Shown here piece after piece: positions 9,821 through 18,231 of a stretch of 64,000 nucleotides of DNA. Position 1 is the stretch's first letter. Each line of letters opens with the position of its first letter. The notes under the pieces were generated by a model. The model saw only the letters and a list, made by a program, of their open reading frames with translations, made no database searches and was not told where the DNA came from. The position numbers were made by a program, and so were the translations under genes. Source of the DNA: an uncultured Roseburia sp. (GTDB lineage: Bacteria > Bacillota > Clostridia > Lachnospirales > Lachnospiraceae); assembly GCA_947644305.1 (NCBI GenBank), contig CANRYS010000008.1, positions 62,001 to 126,000 of the forward strand, read 5' to 3'.

Positions 9821-10294
9821 GTGGGCGAATACTATAAGGATAAGGATACAAACCGAAGGAGAAAAGTTTTGAACAGTGTTTTGGGGAAATTGATCCAAAA
9901 GGAGTTTGGGAGAAATAAATATAAAATATACTGCAATAAGTTGGACCAGAAGGAATGCATGGATATCTTCTGTGACATTTATCTGGAATTGCACCGGATA
10001 TCGGAAGAAAATCTAAGCGACAGGCTGTTATGCCTGCTACGAACTGTCCAGCTATCGGTCAAGATCAGTCAGATATTTTTCTATATAACGGTTGGTTTTT
10101 TGGCGGCGATACTCACCATATCCATGATCCCAGTTTTGCTGGAGATCAAGGCGGTAGGGATCGGTGCTCTGACATTGATGTATTTTTATAAATTGGCAGA
10201 GTATATGCGGAACCGTTACTGTGACCGAGATGTCCGACTTGTTTTAATCTATAAAACAGCGTTATTTCATTTGCTGTCAGAGGAAGGGAAGTAG
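9821..10294 (+). CDS. Small membrane protein of unknown function
   Basis: A 157-residue protein not matched to a known family. The first 85 residues are charged and cytosolic in character (many Lys, Arg and Asp). Two hydrophobic segments follow at about residues 85-105 and 108-125, then a short basic tail. The assumed start is GTG 9821, with only a weak ribosome binding site, so the N-terminus is uncertain. The stop lies five bases before the hemolysin-III gene, so the two are almost certainly co-transcribed and may act together at the membrane. Confidence 0.7.
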   Translation: MGEYYKDKDTNRRRKVLNSVLGKLIQKEFGRNKYKIYCNKLDQKECMDIFCDIYLELHRISEENLSDRLLCLLRTVQLSVKISQIFFYITVGFLAAILTISMIPVLLEIKAVGIGALTLMYFYKLAEYMRNRYCDRDVRLVLIYKTALFHLLSEEGK

Positions 10295-10299
10295 GAAGG

Positions 10300-10977
10300 A
10301 TGAAGCGAACACGGCTTAGGGATAGAGATCTCCCTGACTATACAAGGGGAGAAGAAATTTTTAATATGGTATCCCATATCGTGGGAGGAGCTCTCGCGAT
10401 TGCGGCATTGGTGCTTTGTGTGATATTTTCTGCGCTGAGAGGTGATGCCTGGAGTGTCGCCGCCTCAGCCATATACGGAGCGATGATGGTGATTCTGTAC
10501 ACGATGTCCAGTATCTATCACGGGCTGACGTCTGAGATGGTGAAAAAAGTATTTCAGGTGATCGACCATTGTACCATCTATTTTCTGATCGCTGGAACCT
10601 ATACCCCGATCACTCTGGTAGGACTGCGCAAAGTGGATCCAGTCATTGGCTTTTTGGTTTTTGGTATCGTGTGGGGATGCTGTCTGGTGGCGGCAACTCT
10701 TACTGCCATCGATCTGGAAAAATATAAGAAGCTGGCGATGATCTGCTATCTTGGTATGGGCTGGTGCATTATCTTCTTTATCCGACCCACGATGCAGGTA
10801 CTGGGACCGGGAGGAATGGTATATCTGATCACAGGAGGACTCGCCTATACGATCGGTGCTGTGTTATATGGTGTGGGAAAGAGAAAAAGATACATCCACT
10901 CCCTGTTTCATCTGTTTGTGATCGCGGGAAGTGTACTGCATTTCTTTATGATTTTATTTTATGTGATCTTGTCTTAA
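10300..10977 (+). CDS. Hemolysin III family (TrhA/PAQR-like) membrane protein
   Basis: A 225-residue, seven-helix integral membrane protein of the hemolysin III / PAQR superfamily. Diagnostic motifs are EEIFNMVSHIVGG near the N-terminus, the Ser-His pair in SSIYHGL, the Asp-His in VIDHCTIYFLIAGTYTPI, and the C-terminal HSLFHLFVIAGSVLHF, whose His residues form the putative metal site. Bacterial members are linked to membrane-fluidity homeostasis (TrhA in B. subtilis) rather than to haemolysis. It follows the small membrane protein by five bases. Confidence 0.93.
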   Translation: MKRTRLRDRDLPDYTRGEEIFNMVSHIVGGALAIAALVLCVIFSALRGDAWSVAASAIYGAMMVILYTMSSIYHGLTSEMVKKVFQVIDHCTIYFLIAGTYTPITLVGLRKVDPVIGFLVFGIVWGCCLVAATLTAIDLEKYKKLAMICYLGMGWCIIFFIRPTMQVLGPGGMVYLITGGLAYTIGAVLYGVGKRKRYIHSLFHLFVIAGSVLHFFMILFYVILS

Positions 10978-11035
10978 GCCGACGAAACTATTGGTTGGCG
11001 GGACGGTGTGCCCCAGGCACAGGAAGGAGTAAAAA

Positions 11036-12196
11036 ATGGTAGTAGAACCAAAGGTAAAAGGCTTTATTTGTACGACAGCTCATCCCAAGGGCTGTGAAGA
11101 AAGTGTAAGAAGACAGATTGAATGCACGAAAAAGTTCGGACGGGCTGAGGGCCCTAAGAAGGTGCTGGTCATCGGAGCTTCCACAGGTTATGGACTTGCC
11201 TCCCGCATTGCCGTGACCTATGGATATGGGGCGGATACCATTGGTGTCGCCTTTGAGAGAGAATCCAATGGCAAGAGAACAGCAACAGCGGGCTGGTATA
11301 ATACCAAAGCATTTGAAAAAATAGCAGGAGAAGATGGTTACTATGCCAAATCTTTTAATGGGGATGGATTTTCCAGGGAAATGAAGGATGAGGTGATCCA
11401 ATGCATCAAAGAAGATTTTGGAAAAGTGGACATGGTGGTATACAGCATGGCGGCACCGAGACGAACCCTGCCCAGTGGAACTACGGTCTCTTCTGTTTTA
11501 AAGACAGTGGGCGAGCCATTTACCAATAAAACCCTTGATCTGCGTACCAATGAGATCAAAGAGGTTACGGTTCCTGAGGCAGACGAAGATGAGATCAAGG
11601 CGACGATACAGGTGATGGGCGGAGGCGATTGGAGAGACTGGATTATGTCGCTCTACGACGCTGGAGTTCTGGCCGAGGGCGCTGTGACCCTGGCGTATTC
11701 TTACATCGGTCCGGTGGTAACTCATGCCATCTATAAAGACGGCAGTATTGGACAGGCAAAGAAGCATCTCTATGATACTTCTTTGGAACTTATGAACAAA
11801 TATAAGGACATTGGCCTGAAAGCGTACATATCGGTGAACAAGGCGTTGGTGACCCAATCCAGTGCGGCGATCCCCATTGTTCCTCTTTATATCTCTATGC
11901 TCTACAAGGTGATGAAAGAAAAAGGGCTTCATGAGGGCTGCATCGAGCAGATGAACCGTCTTTTTTTGGAGAAGCTCGCCGGCGGCGTGGTGCAGACGGA
12001 CGAAGCGGGCAGGATTCGCCTGGACGATTATGAGATGAAAGAAGAGATTCAGAGCCAGATCGCCGAAGTGTGGGACAGTGTGGATACGGAATCCATCAAA
12101 GACCTGGGTGACATTAAAGGTTACTGGGACGAGTTTTATAATATGTTTGGATTTGGGTATGACAATGTGGACTACAGTGAGGATGTAGAGATCTGA
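11036..12196 (+). CDS. fabV: Enoyl-[ACP] reductase FabV / trans-2-enoyl-CoA reductase
   Basis: NADH-dependent reduction of trans-2-enoyl thioesters, either in fatty-acid elongation (FabV) or in butyrate-type fermentation (TER). The 386-residue protein has the FabV-specific Rossmann start (VLVIGASTGYGLASR, residues 44-58) and the catalytic Tyr233-X8-Lys242 spacing (YKDGSIGQAK) that separates FabV from FabI. It stands alone with an AAGGAG ribosome binding site, not in a fab operon, so whether it serves fatty-acid synthesis or crotonyl-CoA reduction cannot be decided here. A convergent hairpin separates it from carbamate kinase. Confidence 0.95.
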   Translation: MVVEPKVKGFICTTAHPKGCEESVRRQIECTKKFGRAEGPKKVLVIGASTGYGLASRIAVTYGYGADTIGVAFERESNGKRTATAGWYNTKAFEKIAGEDGYYAKSFNGDGFSREMKDEVIQCIKEDFGKVDMVVYSMAAPRRTLPSGTTVSSVLKTVGEPFTNKTLDLRTNEIKEVTVPEADEDEIKATIQVMGGGDWRDWIMSLYDAGVLAEGAVTLAYSYIGPVVTHAIYKDGSIGQAKKHLYDTSLELMNKYKDIGLKAYISVNKALVTQSSAAIPIVPLYISMLYKVMKEKGLHEGCIEQMNRLFLEKLAGGVVQTDEAGRIRLDDYEMKEEIQSQIAEVWDSVDTESIKDLGDIKGYWDEFYNMFGFGYDNVDYSEDVEI

Positions 12197-12220
12197 AATG
12201 AAATAAGCTTTTGATAAAAA

Positions 12221-12277
12221 ACTGCCTGTCAGAAAGAAGAGGATGTTTGAAGTTTCCAGTTCTTTCTGGCAGGCAAT
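12221..12277. terminator. Bidirectional terminator between fabV and arcC
   Basis: An imperfect stem of about 15 bp (CTGCCTGTCAGAAAGAA pairing with TTCTTTCTGGCAGGC) lies between the two convergent genes, flanked by AAAAA on the left and AATTTCC on the right. It can end both transcripts. Confidence 0.75.
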
Positions 12278-12290
12278 TTCCTGGTCATTT

Positions 12291-13205
12291 CTAACGGATG
12301 ATGGTGCCGCATCTTCCTCGGACGGCGTCTGCTGCCTGTTCCAGTTTCCCGATCACAGCGGTTCGGTTTTCGCCGGAAGTGACAAAGGATACACTGGCAT
12401 CTATTTTGGGAAGGGTCGTGATGGGATCAAAATGACCTTCTTCTATCAGTGAGAGAGCTTCGCTGCTGGTAATCTCACCAATGGGTTTGTCCCCCGCAGA
12501 GATCTGTTCGCTTCCCGTGAGGATCAGCAGACAGGAGGCGTCAAGCATATCCGCCAGTTTGGCAGCAGTATAGTCTTTTTCTATAACCGCGCTGGCGCCC
12601 TTGAGACGGGTACCCTGCTGTATCACCGGAATTCCGCCGCCACCCGCGGCGATCACGATCTGTCCGGCATCTGCCAGTGCCTTGATGGCGTCAATCTCAT
12701 AGATATCAACAGGATGGGGAGAGGCGATGATTCTGCGCCAGGAGCTATTTTCACTGACAACATGATTGCCCTTTTCTTCTTCTGCCTTTGCTTCTTCTTC
12801 TGACATATACCGTCCGATGACTTTGGTGGGATGGTTAAATGCCTTGTCGAAGGGATCTACCCGCACCTGAGTGATAATCGTGGATACAGGTTTGAAGATA
12901 CCCCGGTTTAGTAGTTCGGTACGGATGGCATTTTGAAGATCGTATCCGATATAGCCCTGGCTCATAGCCCCACATAGGGACATCGGTGCCACCGTGTAGC
13001 GGGGATCAAGTCTGGAGAACTCTGTCATCGCAGTCTGGATCATCCCCACCTGGGGACCGTTGCTGTGAGTGATGACAATTTCATATTTCAATTCTGCCAG
13101 ATCTGCGATGGCATCTGCGGCTTTTTTAACATTTTTTTGCTGCTCCGGAAAGGTCTCACCAAAGGCGTTCCGACCGAGGGCAACAACAAGTCTCTGATTT
13201 TTCAT
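12291..13205 (-). CDS. arcC: Carbamate kinase
   Basis: Converts carbamoyl phosphate and ADP to ATP, carbamate then decomposing to ammonia and CO2; used for ATP generation from arginine, agmatine or purine breakdown. The 304-residue amino-acid-kinase-fold protein starts MKNQRLVVALGRNAFG and has the family motifs THSNGPQVG, the GQIVIAAGGGGIPVI loop, and EKDYTAAKLADML. It is the only clear metabolic gene on the - strand in this part; no arginine deiminase or ornithine carbamoyltransferase is adjacent. GGAGG lies just before the ATG, and a good - strand promoter lies at 13251-13279. Confidence 0.96.
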   Translation of the reverse strand: MKNQRLVVALGRNAFGETFPEQQKNVKKAADAIADLAELKYEIVITHSNGPQVGMIQTAMTEFSRLDPRYTVAPMSLCGAMSQGYIGYDLQNAIRTELLNRGIFKPVSTIITQVRVDPFDKAFNHPTKVIGRYMSEEEAKAEEEKGNHVVSENSSWRRIIASPHPVDIYEIDAIKALADAGQIVIAAGGGGIPVIQQGTRLKGASAVIEKDYTAAKLADMLDASCLLILTGSEQISAGDKPIGEITSSEALSLIEEGHFDPITTLPKIDASVSFVTSGENRTAVIGKLEQAADAVRGRCGTIIR

Positions 13206-13250
13206 TTAGGTTCCTCCCTGTCTCTGTATTGTGCCGAATGTCTTTTTCTT

Positions 13251-13279
13251 AGTATACCAAACAACAGAAAAACAATCAA
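13251..13279 (-). promoter_or_regulatory. Sigma-A promoter for arcC
   Basis: Read on the - strand: TTGATT, a 17-base spacer, TATACT. It lies about 45 bases before the arcC start and back-to-back with the promoter of the beta-CASP gene. Confidence 0.7.
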
Positions 13280-13309
13280 ATTCTAATTCAAATTCTATTG
13301 AAAAAGAAG

Positions 13310-13338
13310 TTGAAAAAAAATGTCTAATGGGCTATACT
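13310..13338 (+). promoter_or_regulatory. Sigma-A promoter for the beta-CASP nuclease gene
   Basis: TTGAAA, a 17-base spacer, TATACT (13333-13338). It lies about 75 bases before the start codon, in a short divergent control region shared with arcC. Confidence 0.75.
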
Positions 13339-13414
13339 AATCTTATATAGTATTGGGTTTTTTTGGTGTCCTGAGATGAAGGTGTAAAGTTTTCGAGACT
13401 GGAGGGAGGTAGTC

Positions 13415-15019
13415 ATGAAACTTGAATTTTTGGGGGCAGCTCACGAGGTCACTGGAAGCTGTCATTATCTGGAGATTGGAGATAAGAAACTCTGCGTGGA
13501 TATTGGGATGGAACAGGGACGGGATTTGTTTGAAAACCAGGAGATTCCAGTTAATCCGGCAGATCTTGATTACATACTTTTGACGCATGCACATATCGAC
13601 CACACGGGATTATTGCCGATGCTTTATGCCAGAGGATTCCGGGGACGGGTATTTACCACAAAGGCCACTGCTGACCTCAGTAGTATTATGTTGAGAGACA
13701 GCGCACATATTCAGCAGTTTGAGGCTGAGTGGAGAAACCGTAAGGCGCAGAGAGCCGGAGGAGAACAGTACGTTCCACTTTATACGATGGAAGATGCCCT
13801 GGGGGCGGTGAGACTTCTGGTTCCCTGTGAATACGATCACAGAATCACGCTTTGTGAAGAGATCACGATACGGTTTACGGACGTAGGACATCTGCTGGGG
13901 TCTGCCTCCATCGAGATATTTGCCACAGAGGGAGACCAGCACAGGATCATTGTATTTTCTGGAGATTTAGGAAATATCAACAAACCGATCCTTAGAAATC
14001 TTATTTATACCAAAAGTGCGGATTTTGTTGTGATGGAATCCACCTATGGAGATCGTTATCATGGTGAGGCACCGGATTATGTGGGAGAACTGGCAGAGAT
14101 CATAGAAAAAACCTTTGAGCGGGGTGGAAATGTAGTGATTCCCGCCTTTGCCGTGGGGCGGACCCAGGAACTTCTTTATTTTATCCGTCAGATCAAAGAG
14201 CAGAAACTTATCCGTGTAAATTCGGATTTCGAGGTGTATGTAGACAGCCCTTTGGCGGTAGAGGCTACAAATATTTTTGGAAAAAATGTAGAGAGTTGTT
14301 TTGATGATGAGGCGAGGGCGCTGGTACAAAAAGGGATCAATCCCATCGGTTTCCCAGGTCTGAAGTTATCGATCACCAGCGACGACAGCAAGGCGATCAA
14401 TCTTGACCAGAAGCCTAAAGTGATCATTTCTGCTTCCGGAATGTGTGAGGCAGGACGAATCCGCCATCATCTTAAACATAATCTATGGAGAAAAGAGTGT
14501 ACCATTGTCTTTGTTGGCTATCAGTCGGTGGGGACACTGGGCAGGTCGCTTTTGGAGGGAACAGACAGTGTTAAGCTGTTTGGCGAGACCATCGAGGTGA
14601 AAGCGGAGATCGTCAAGATTTCTGGTATCAGCAGCCATGCCGACAAGAAAGGGCTTCTTGACTGGGTAAGGGGCTTTCAGGAAAGGCCTCCGGTACAGGT
14701 ATTTGTGGTACATGGAGAAGACCATGTCTGTGACAGCTTTGCCGGGTGTATTAGAGAGGAACTTGGCATAGATGCGAGTGCGCCTTACAGTGGCAGCATC
14801 TTTGACCTGATACGGGGACAGTACGAGTACGAGGCTCCGCCGGTATATGCGAAGAAGAAGGATTCTGCGAAAAAACGAGCCCTGGATGTATTTGGACGGC
14901 TTGTGGCTGCTGGAGAGCGGCTCTTGGCGGTGATCCGCAAGAACGAAGGACTGAGTAATAAAGAAACTGCAAAATTTACAGATCAGATCAATGCTTTGTG
15001 TGATAAGTGGGATCGATAG
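13415..15019 (+). CDS. MBL-fold beta-CASP RNA nuclease (CPSF-like)
   Basis: A 534-residue protein of the metallo-beta-lactamase/beta-CASP superfamily, similar to archaeal and eukaryotic CPSF-73-type RNA-processing enzymes. The zinc site is complete: THAHIDHTG (HxHxDH), the His in DVGHLLGSAS, the Asp in FSGDLGN, and the C-terminal His in ISSHADKKG. The beta-CASP signature SASGMCEAGRIRHHL is present. The last 60 residues form a basic helical tail. GGAGGGAGG precedes the ATG. Bacterial members are often annotated only as hydrolases; RNA endo- or exonuclease activity is inferred from fold and motifs. The 3' end, including the stop codon, is tandemly duplicated just downstream. Confidence 0.92.
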   Translation: MKLEFLGAAHEVTGSCHYLEIGDKKLCVDIGMEQGRDLFENQEIPVNPADLDYILLTHAHIDHTGLLPMLYARGFRGRVFTTKATADLSSIMLRDSAHIQQFEAEWRNRKAQRAGGEQYVPLYTMEDALGAVRLLVPCEYDHRITLCEEITIRFTDVGHLLGSASIEIFATEGDQHRIIVFSGDLGNINKPILRNLIYTKSADFVVMESTYGDRYHGEAPDYVGELAEIIEKTFERGGNVVIPAFAVGRTQELLYFIRQIKEQKLIRVNSDFEVYVDSPLAVEATNIFGKNVESCFDDEARALVQKGINPIGFPGLKLSITSDDSKAINLDQKPKVIISASGMCEAGRIRHHLKHNLWRKECTIVFVGYQSVGTLGRSLLEGTDSVKLFGETIEVKAEIVKISGISSHADKKGLLDWVRGFQERPPVQVFVVHGEDHVCDSFAGCIREELGIDASAPYSGSIFDLIRGQYEYEAPPVYAKKKDSAKKRALDVFGRLVAAGERLLAVIRKNEGLSNKETAKFTDQINALCDKWDR

Positions 15020-15106
15020 TACGAAGGCCTAAATAATATAATTAAAAAGAAACTTCAAAAATTACAAATCAGATCAATGCTTTATGTGATAACTAGAATC
15101 AATAGG
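14943..15106 (+). repeat. Tandem duplication of the 3' end of the beta-CASP gene
   Basis: The last 78 bases of the gene (14943-15020, including the stop) are followed without a gap by a diverged copy at 15021-15106. Both copies begin ACGAAGG and share CAGATCAATGCTTT, TGTGATAA and an ATCRATAG end. The second copy has an extra AT-rich stretch of about 8 bases and many substitutions, so it is old and non-coding. Its end merges into the ribosome binding site of the EAL gene. Confidence 0.85.
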
Positions 15107-15117
15107 AGGAATTGATT

Positions 15118-16443
15118 TTGAAACAAGAGGAGAGTTCAGCTTTGGACCATAAAAATAGCCCATACGATTCCCTTACAGGATTGTATCATCTGGATACTTT
15201 TAAGACGAATATGAAACAGTATTTAAAAGAACAGGACTCAGAATCCCATCTCGCACTTCTCTATACGGACATCGCACACTTTGAAAGAATCAATAATCTA
15301 TATGGAAGAAGCCTGGCAGACAGCCTGCTTCTTGAATTATCCCGGGCGATATCACAGATCGATTTCGGGCTGCGTCTGTACTGCCGCAGTGTGGCGGATC
15401 ATTTTGTTATGCTGATCAAATTCGAGGAGAAAAAAAGGCTGGATCATGCTCTGCAGCAGTTTTGTCAAGAATTTAACCGGCTGGCATTGGAGCGCTTTCC
15501 TGAGGCGGTTCCCCGGTTGGGCATCGGAGCTTTTATCATTCATGACACCTCGGAGCCCATCGATGATATGGTGGAGAAAGCAAATGCGGCGAGAAAGAGT
15601 CTGCGAGGGAGGTCTTCGGTGAGGGTTGCCTATTACAATCCGATTGATTTTGGAAAACACCGAAGGGCGAAGGAACTGGAGAAAAATATGGAGTATGCGC
15701 TGGCTCATAAGGAGTTTAAGGTGTATCTTCAGCCAAAGTATGACCTTGTGACCAAAAAGATGGTCGGAGCAGAAGCTCTTGTCCGCTGGGTGAAAGACGA
15801 CGGAACGATGATTTACCCGGATGAATTTATTCCGGTATTTGAGAAAAATGGATTTATCAAACAGTTGGATTTTTATATGCTGGAGCAGGTGTGTGAGATG
15901 CTTCGCAGAAGGCTCACAAAAAATAAGAACTGTTTTCCAATCTCCATCAATCAGTCACGAGTTCTGCTAAATAGCGAGACCTATACCTCAGATGTGGCAA
16001 TGGTACTGAACAGCCATGATACGCCGCCAGATCTAATCGAGCTGGAATTGACAGAGAGGATCTTTTCGGATTCTCTGGATGAAATGGCAAAAATGATGTC
16101 TGTTCTTAAAGATTTAGGCATTCGATGGTCCATTGATGATTTTGGAACAGGGTATTCCTCGTTAAATCTTCTGAAAAAACTGCCAGTGGATATCATTAAG
16201 ATCGACAAAGCATTTTTGGACGAGACAGAGACCTCGAATGTAAGCAAGATCATTATAAGAAAAACCGTAGAACTTACCCAGGAGCTGGATAAGATGGTGG
16301 TCTGCGAGGGCGTTGAGACGGAGGAGCAGGCAAGTTATCTGAAGGCGATTCACTGTGATCTGGCCCAGGGGTATCTGTATGCAAAGCCGATGCCTATGGA
16401 CGAATTTGAAAAATTGATGGATTCCACAGAGGTTGTGGCATAG
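15118..16443 (+). CDS. Cyclic-di-GMP phosphodiesterase (EAL) with degenerate GGDEF domain
   Basis: A 441-residue cytosolic protein with two domains. The N-terminal GGDEF fold (about residues 20-165) has SVADHF where the diguanylate cyclase signature GGDEF should be, so it cannot be an active cyclase and may only bind nucleotide or regulate. The C-terminal EAL domain (about 195-430) keeps the catalytic motifs: EALVRW, the Asn of SINQS, ELTERIF, IDDFGTGYSS, KIDKAF, CEGVET and QGYLYAKPM. It should therefore hydrolyse c-di-GMP to pGpG. The start is TTG 15118, eight bases after AGGAGGA; TTG 15112 is too close. No membrane or sensor domain is attached. Confidence 0.92.
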   Translation: MKQEESSALDHKNSPYDSLTGLYHLDTFKTNMKQYLKEQDSESHLALLYTDIAHFERINNLYGRSLADSLLLELSRAISQIDFGLRLYCRSVADHFVMLIKFEEKKRLDHALQQFCQEFNRLALERFPEAVPRLGIGAFIIHDTSEPIDDMVEKANAARKSLRGRSSVRVAYYNPIDFGKHRRAKELEKNMEYALAHKEFKVYLQPKYDLVTKKMVGAEALVRWVKDDGTMIYPDEFIPVFEKNGFIKQLDFYMLEQVCEMLRRRLTKNKNCFPISINQSRVLLNSETYTSDVAMVLNSHDTPPDLIELELTERIFSDSLDEMAKMMSVLKDLGIRWSIDDFGTGYSSLNLLKKLPVDIIKIDKAFLDETETSNVSKIIIRKTVELTQELDKMVVCEGVETEEQASYLKAIHCDLAQGYLYAKPMPMDEFEKLMDSTEVVA

Positions 16444-16545
16444 TTCCGTTTATACATAAAAAGCACTGCGAGACAGGATAGTTTAGATTATGTAGTATCT
16501 GCGTGATGCTATCATATATATAATAATTTTTAGGAGGTATTCATA

Positions 16546-17205
16546 ATGAAGTTTTTTGTTGACACAGCAAAAATTGATGACATTAAGAAAGCTAATGATA
16601 TGGGTGTAATCTGTGGTGTTACTACAAACCCGTCGTTGATCGCGAAAGAGGGGGGCAGAAGCCAGGAAGATGTTTTGAAAGAGATCGCTTCTATCGTAGA
16701 TGGTCCCATCAGTGGTGAGGTAAAGGCAACAACCGTTGATGCAGAGGGTATGATTGCAGAGGGAAGAGAGATCGCTAAGCTTCATCCTAATATGGTTGTA
16801 AAAATTCCTATGACAGTAGAAGGTCTGAAAGCTACTAAAGTACTTGCCAGTGAGGGGATTGATGTAAATGTTACTTTGATCTTTACTGCCAATCAGGCAC
16901 TCCTTGCAGCTAAGGCAGGCGCTGCTTATGTATCTCCGTTCCTGGGACGTCTGGATGACATTTCTCAGGCTGGAATCGATCTGATCGAGACCATTTCCGC
17001 TATTTTCGCCAATTATCCAGACATTGATACCGAGATCATCGCAGCCAGCGTTCGTAATCCGATCCATGTAACGGATTGTGCTCTCGCCGGAGCAGACATC
17101 GCCACCGTTCCATACGGAGTGATCGAGCAGATGACAAAACATCCACTGACAGATCAGGGTATTGCGAAGTTCCAGGCAGACTATAAAGCGGTGTTCGGCG
17201 AATAA
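16546..17205 (+). CDS. tal: Transaldolase (fructose-6-phosphate aldolase-like family)
   Basis: A 219-residue member of the short transaldolase/TalC family, acting in the non-oxidative pentose phosphate pathway. It starts [13 protein letters not shown]; the Schiff-base Lys lies in MVVKIPMT and the motif [13 protein letters not shown] is intact. The ribosome binding site is AGGAGG. It is followed by split transketolase, so sedoheptulose-7-phosphate interconversion is encoded in one block. Short transaldolases and fructose-6-phosphate aldolases are hard to separate by sequence; the context favours transaldolase. The last bases of the gene recur twice in the downstream leader. Confidence 0.94.
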   Translation: MKFFVDTAKIDDIKKANDMGVICGVTTNPSLIAKEGGRSQEDVLKEIASIVDGPISGEVKATTVDAEGMIAEGREIAKLHPNMVVKIPMTVEGLKATKVLASEGIDVNVTLIFTANQALLAAKAGAAYVSPFLGRLDDISQAGIDLIETISAIFANYPDIDTEIIAASVRNPIHVTDCALAGADIATVPYGVIEQMTKHPLTDQGIAKFQADYKAVFGE

Positions 17206-17357
17206 ACAGGATAAAATGCTATACACCGCTTTGGCGGTGTTTGGCGAATAAAATGTCCCATGTAATGGGACATAGCAAGTTTGCAGGCAAACTTGCGAAC
17301 TGTGAATAATTGCGTTGCCAGACACCGCTTTGGTGGCGTTTGGAGAATAAAATGTCC
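17184..17357 (+). repeat. Three related copies of the tal 3' end with intervening hairpins
   Basis: The tal ending GCGGTGTTCGGCGAATAA (17188-17205) recurs as GCGGTGTTTGGCGAATAA (around 17235-17252) and as a weaker copy, GTGGCGTTTGGAGAATAA (to about 17350). The second and third copies share ACACCGCTTTGG before them and AAATGTCCC after them. Between them lie perfect hairpins: ACACCGCTTTGGCGGTGT, TGTCCCATGTAATGGGACA and GCAAGTTTGCAGGCAAACTTGC. The roughly 200 bases between tal and the transketolase gene are thus made of gene-derived repeats and hairpins. Confidence 0.8.
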
Positions 17358-17403
17358 CTGTGAATTGTGAAAATAAGAAATCATTATAAAAGGAGTAAAA
17401 ACT

Positions 17404-18231
17404 ATGAATACGTTAGAACTGAAAAAAATGGCTAACGAAGTTCGTAAAGGTATTGTGACCGCTGTGCACAGTGCGAAGTCTGGTCATCCAGGTGGATCGC
17501 TTTCCGCAGCAGATATTTATACATATCTTTTCTTTGAGGAGCTGAATATTGATCCGAAGGACCCACAGAAAGCAGACAGAGACCGTTTTGTGCTCAGCAA
17601 AGGACATACGGCGCCGGGTTATTATTCTGTACTGGCAAACAGGGGATTTTTCCCAGTGAAAGATCTTGAAACCCTTCGTCATACAGGATCTTATCTGCAG
17701 GGGCATCCGGATAAAAAACATATTCCGGGTGTGGATATGTCAAGTGGTTCTCTGGGACAGGGAATTTCCGCTGCTGTTGGAATGGCATTGTCAGCAAAAC
17801 TCAGTGGAGAGGATTATCGTGTGTATACCCTGCTTGGAGATGGAGAGATCCAGGAAGGACAAGTATGGGAGGCAGCTATGTTTGCCGGACATCGTAAACT
17901 GGATAATTTTGTTGCCATCGTGGACAACAATGGTCTTCAGATCGATGGAGATATCGCAGATGTATGTTCTCCTTATCCGATCGATGAAAAATTTAAGGCA
18001 TTTAATTTCCATGTGATCAACGTGGATGCCCATGATTTTGACGCATTGAAAAAAGCATTTGATGAGGCGAAGGCAACCAAGGGACAGCCGACTGCGATCA
18101 TTGCCAAGAGTGTAAAGGGCAAAGGCGTATCCTTTATGGAAAATCAGGCAAGCTGGCATGGTGCAGCTCCGAATGACGAGCAGTATGCACAGGCTATGGC
18201 AGACTTAGAGAAAGTAGGTGAATCCCTGTGA
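17404..18231 (+). CDS. Transketolase, N-terminal subunit
   Basis: Thiamine-diphosphate-binding half of a split transketolase, 275 residues. The ThDP motif is visible from GDGEIQEGQ to DNNGLQIDG (GDG-X-NN), as are GHPGGSLSAAD and the substrate-binding His in SKGHTAPGYY. It transfers two-carbon ketol units in the pentose phosphate pathway together with the C-terminal subunit, whose GTG start overlaps this gene's TGA by four bases (GTGA), implying translational coupling. The ribosome binding site is AAAGGAG. Confidence 0.96.
   Translation: MNTLELKKMANEVRKGIVTAVHSAKSGHPGGSLSAADIYTYLFFEELNIDPKDPQKADRDRFVLSKGHTAPGYYSVLANRGFFPVKDLETLRHTGSYLQGHPDKKHIPGVDMSSGSLGQGISAAVGMALSAKLSGEDYRVYTLLGDGEIQEGQVWEAAMFAGHRKLDNFVAIVDNNGLQIDGDIADVCSPYPIDEKFKAFNFHVINVDAHDFDALKKAFDEAKATKGQPTAIIAKSVKGKGVSFMENQASWHGAAPNDEQYAQAMADLEKVGESL

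Noticed and set aside
12243-12452. A 69-codon + strand frame over the arcC 3' end
   Set aside because: It overlaps the fabV-arcC terminator and the C-terminus of carbamate kinase; no ribosome binding site or domain.
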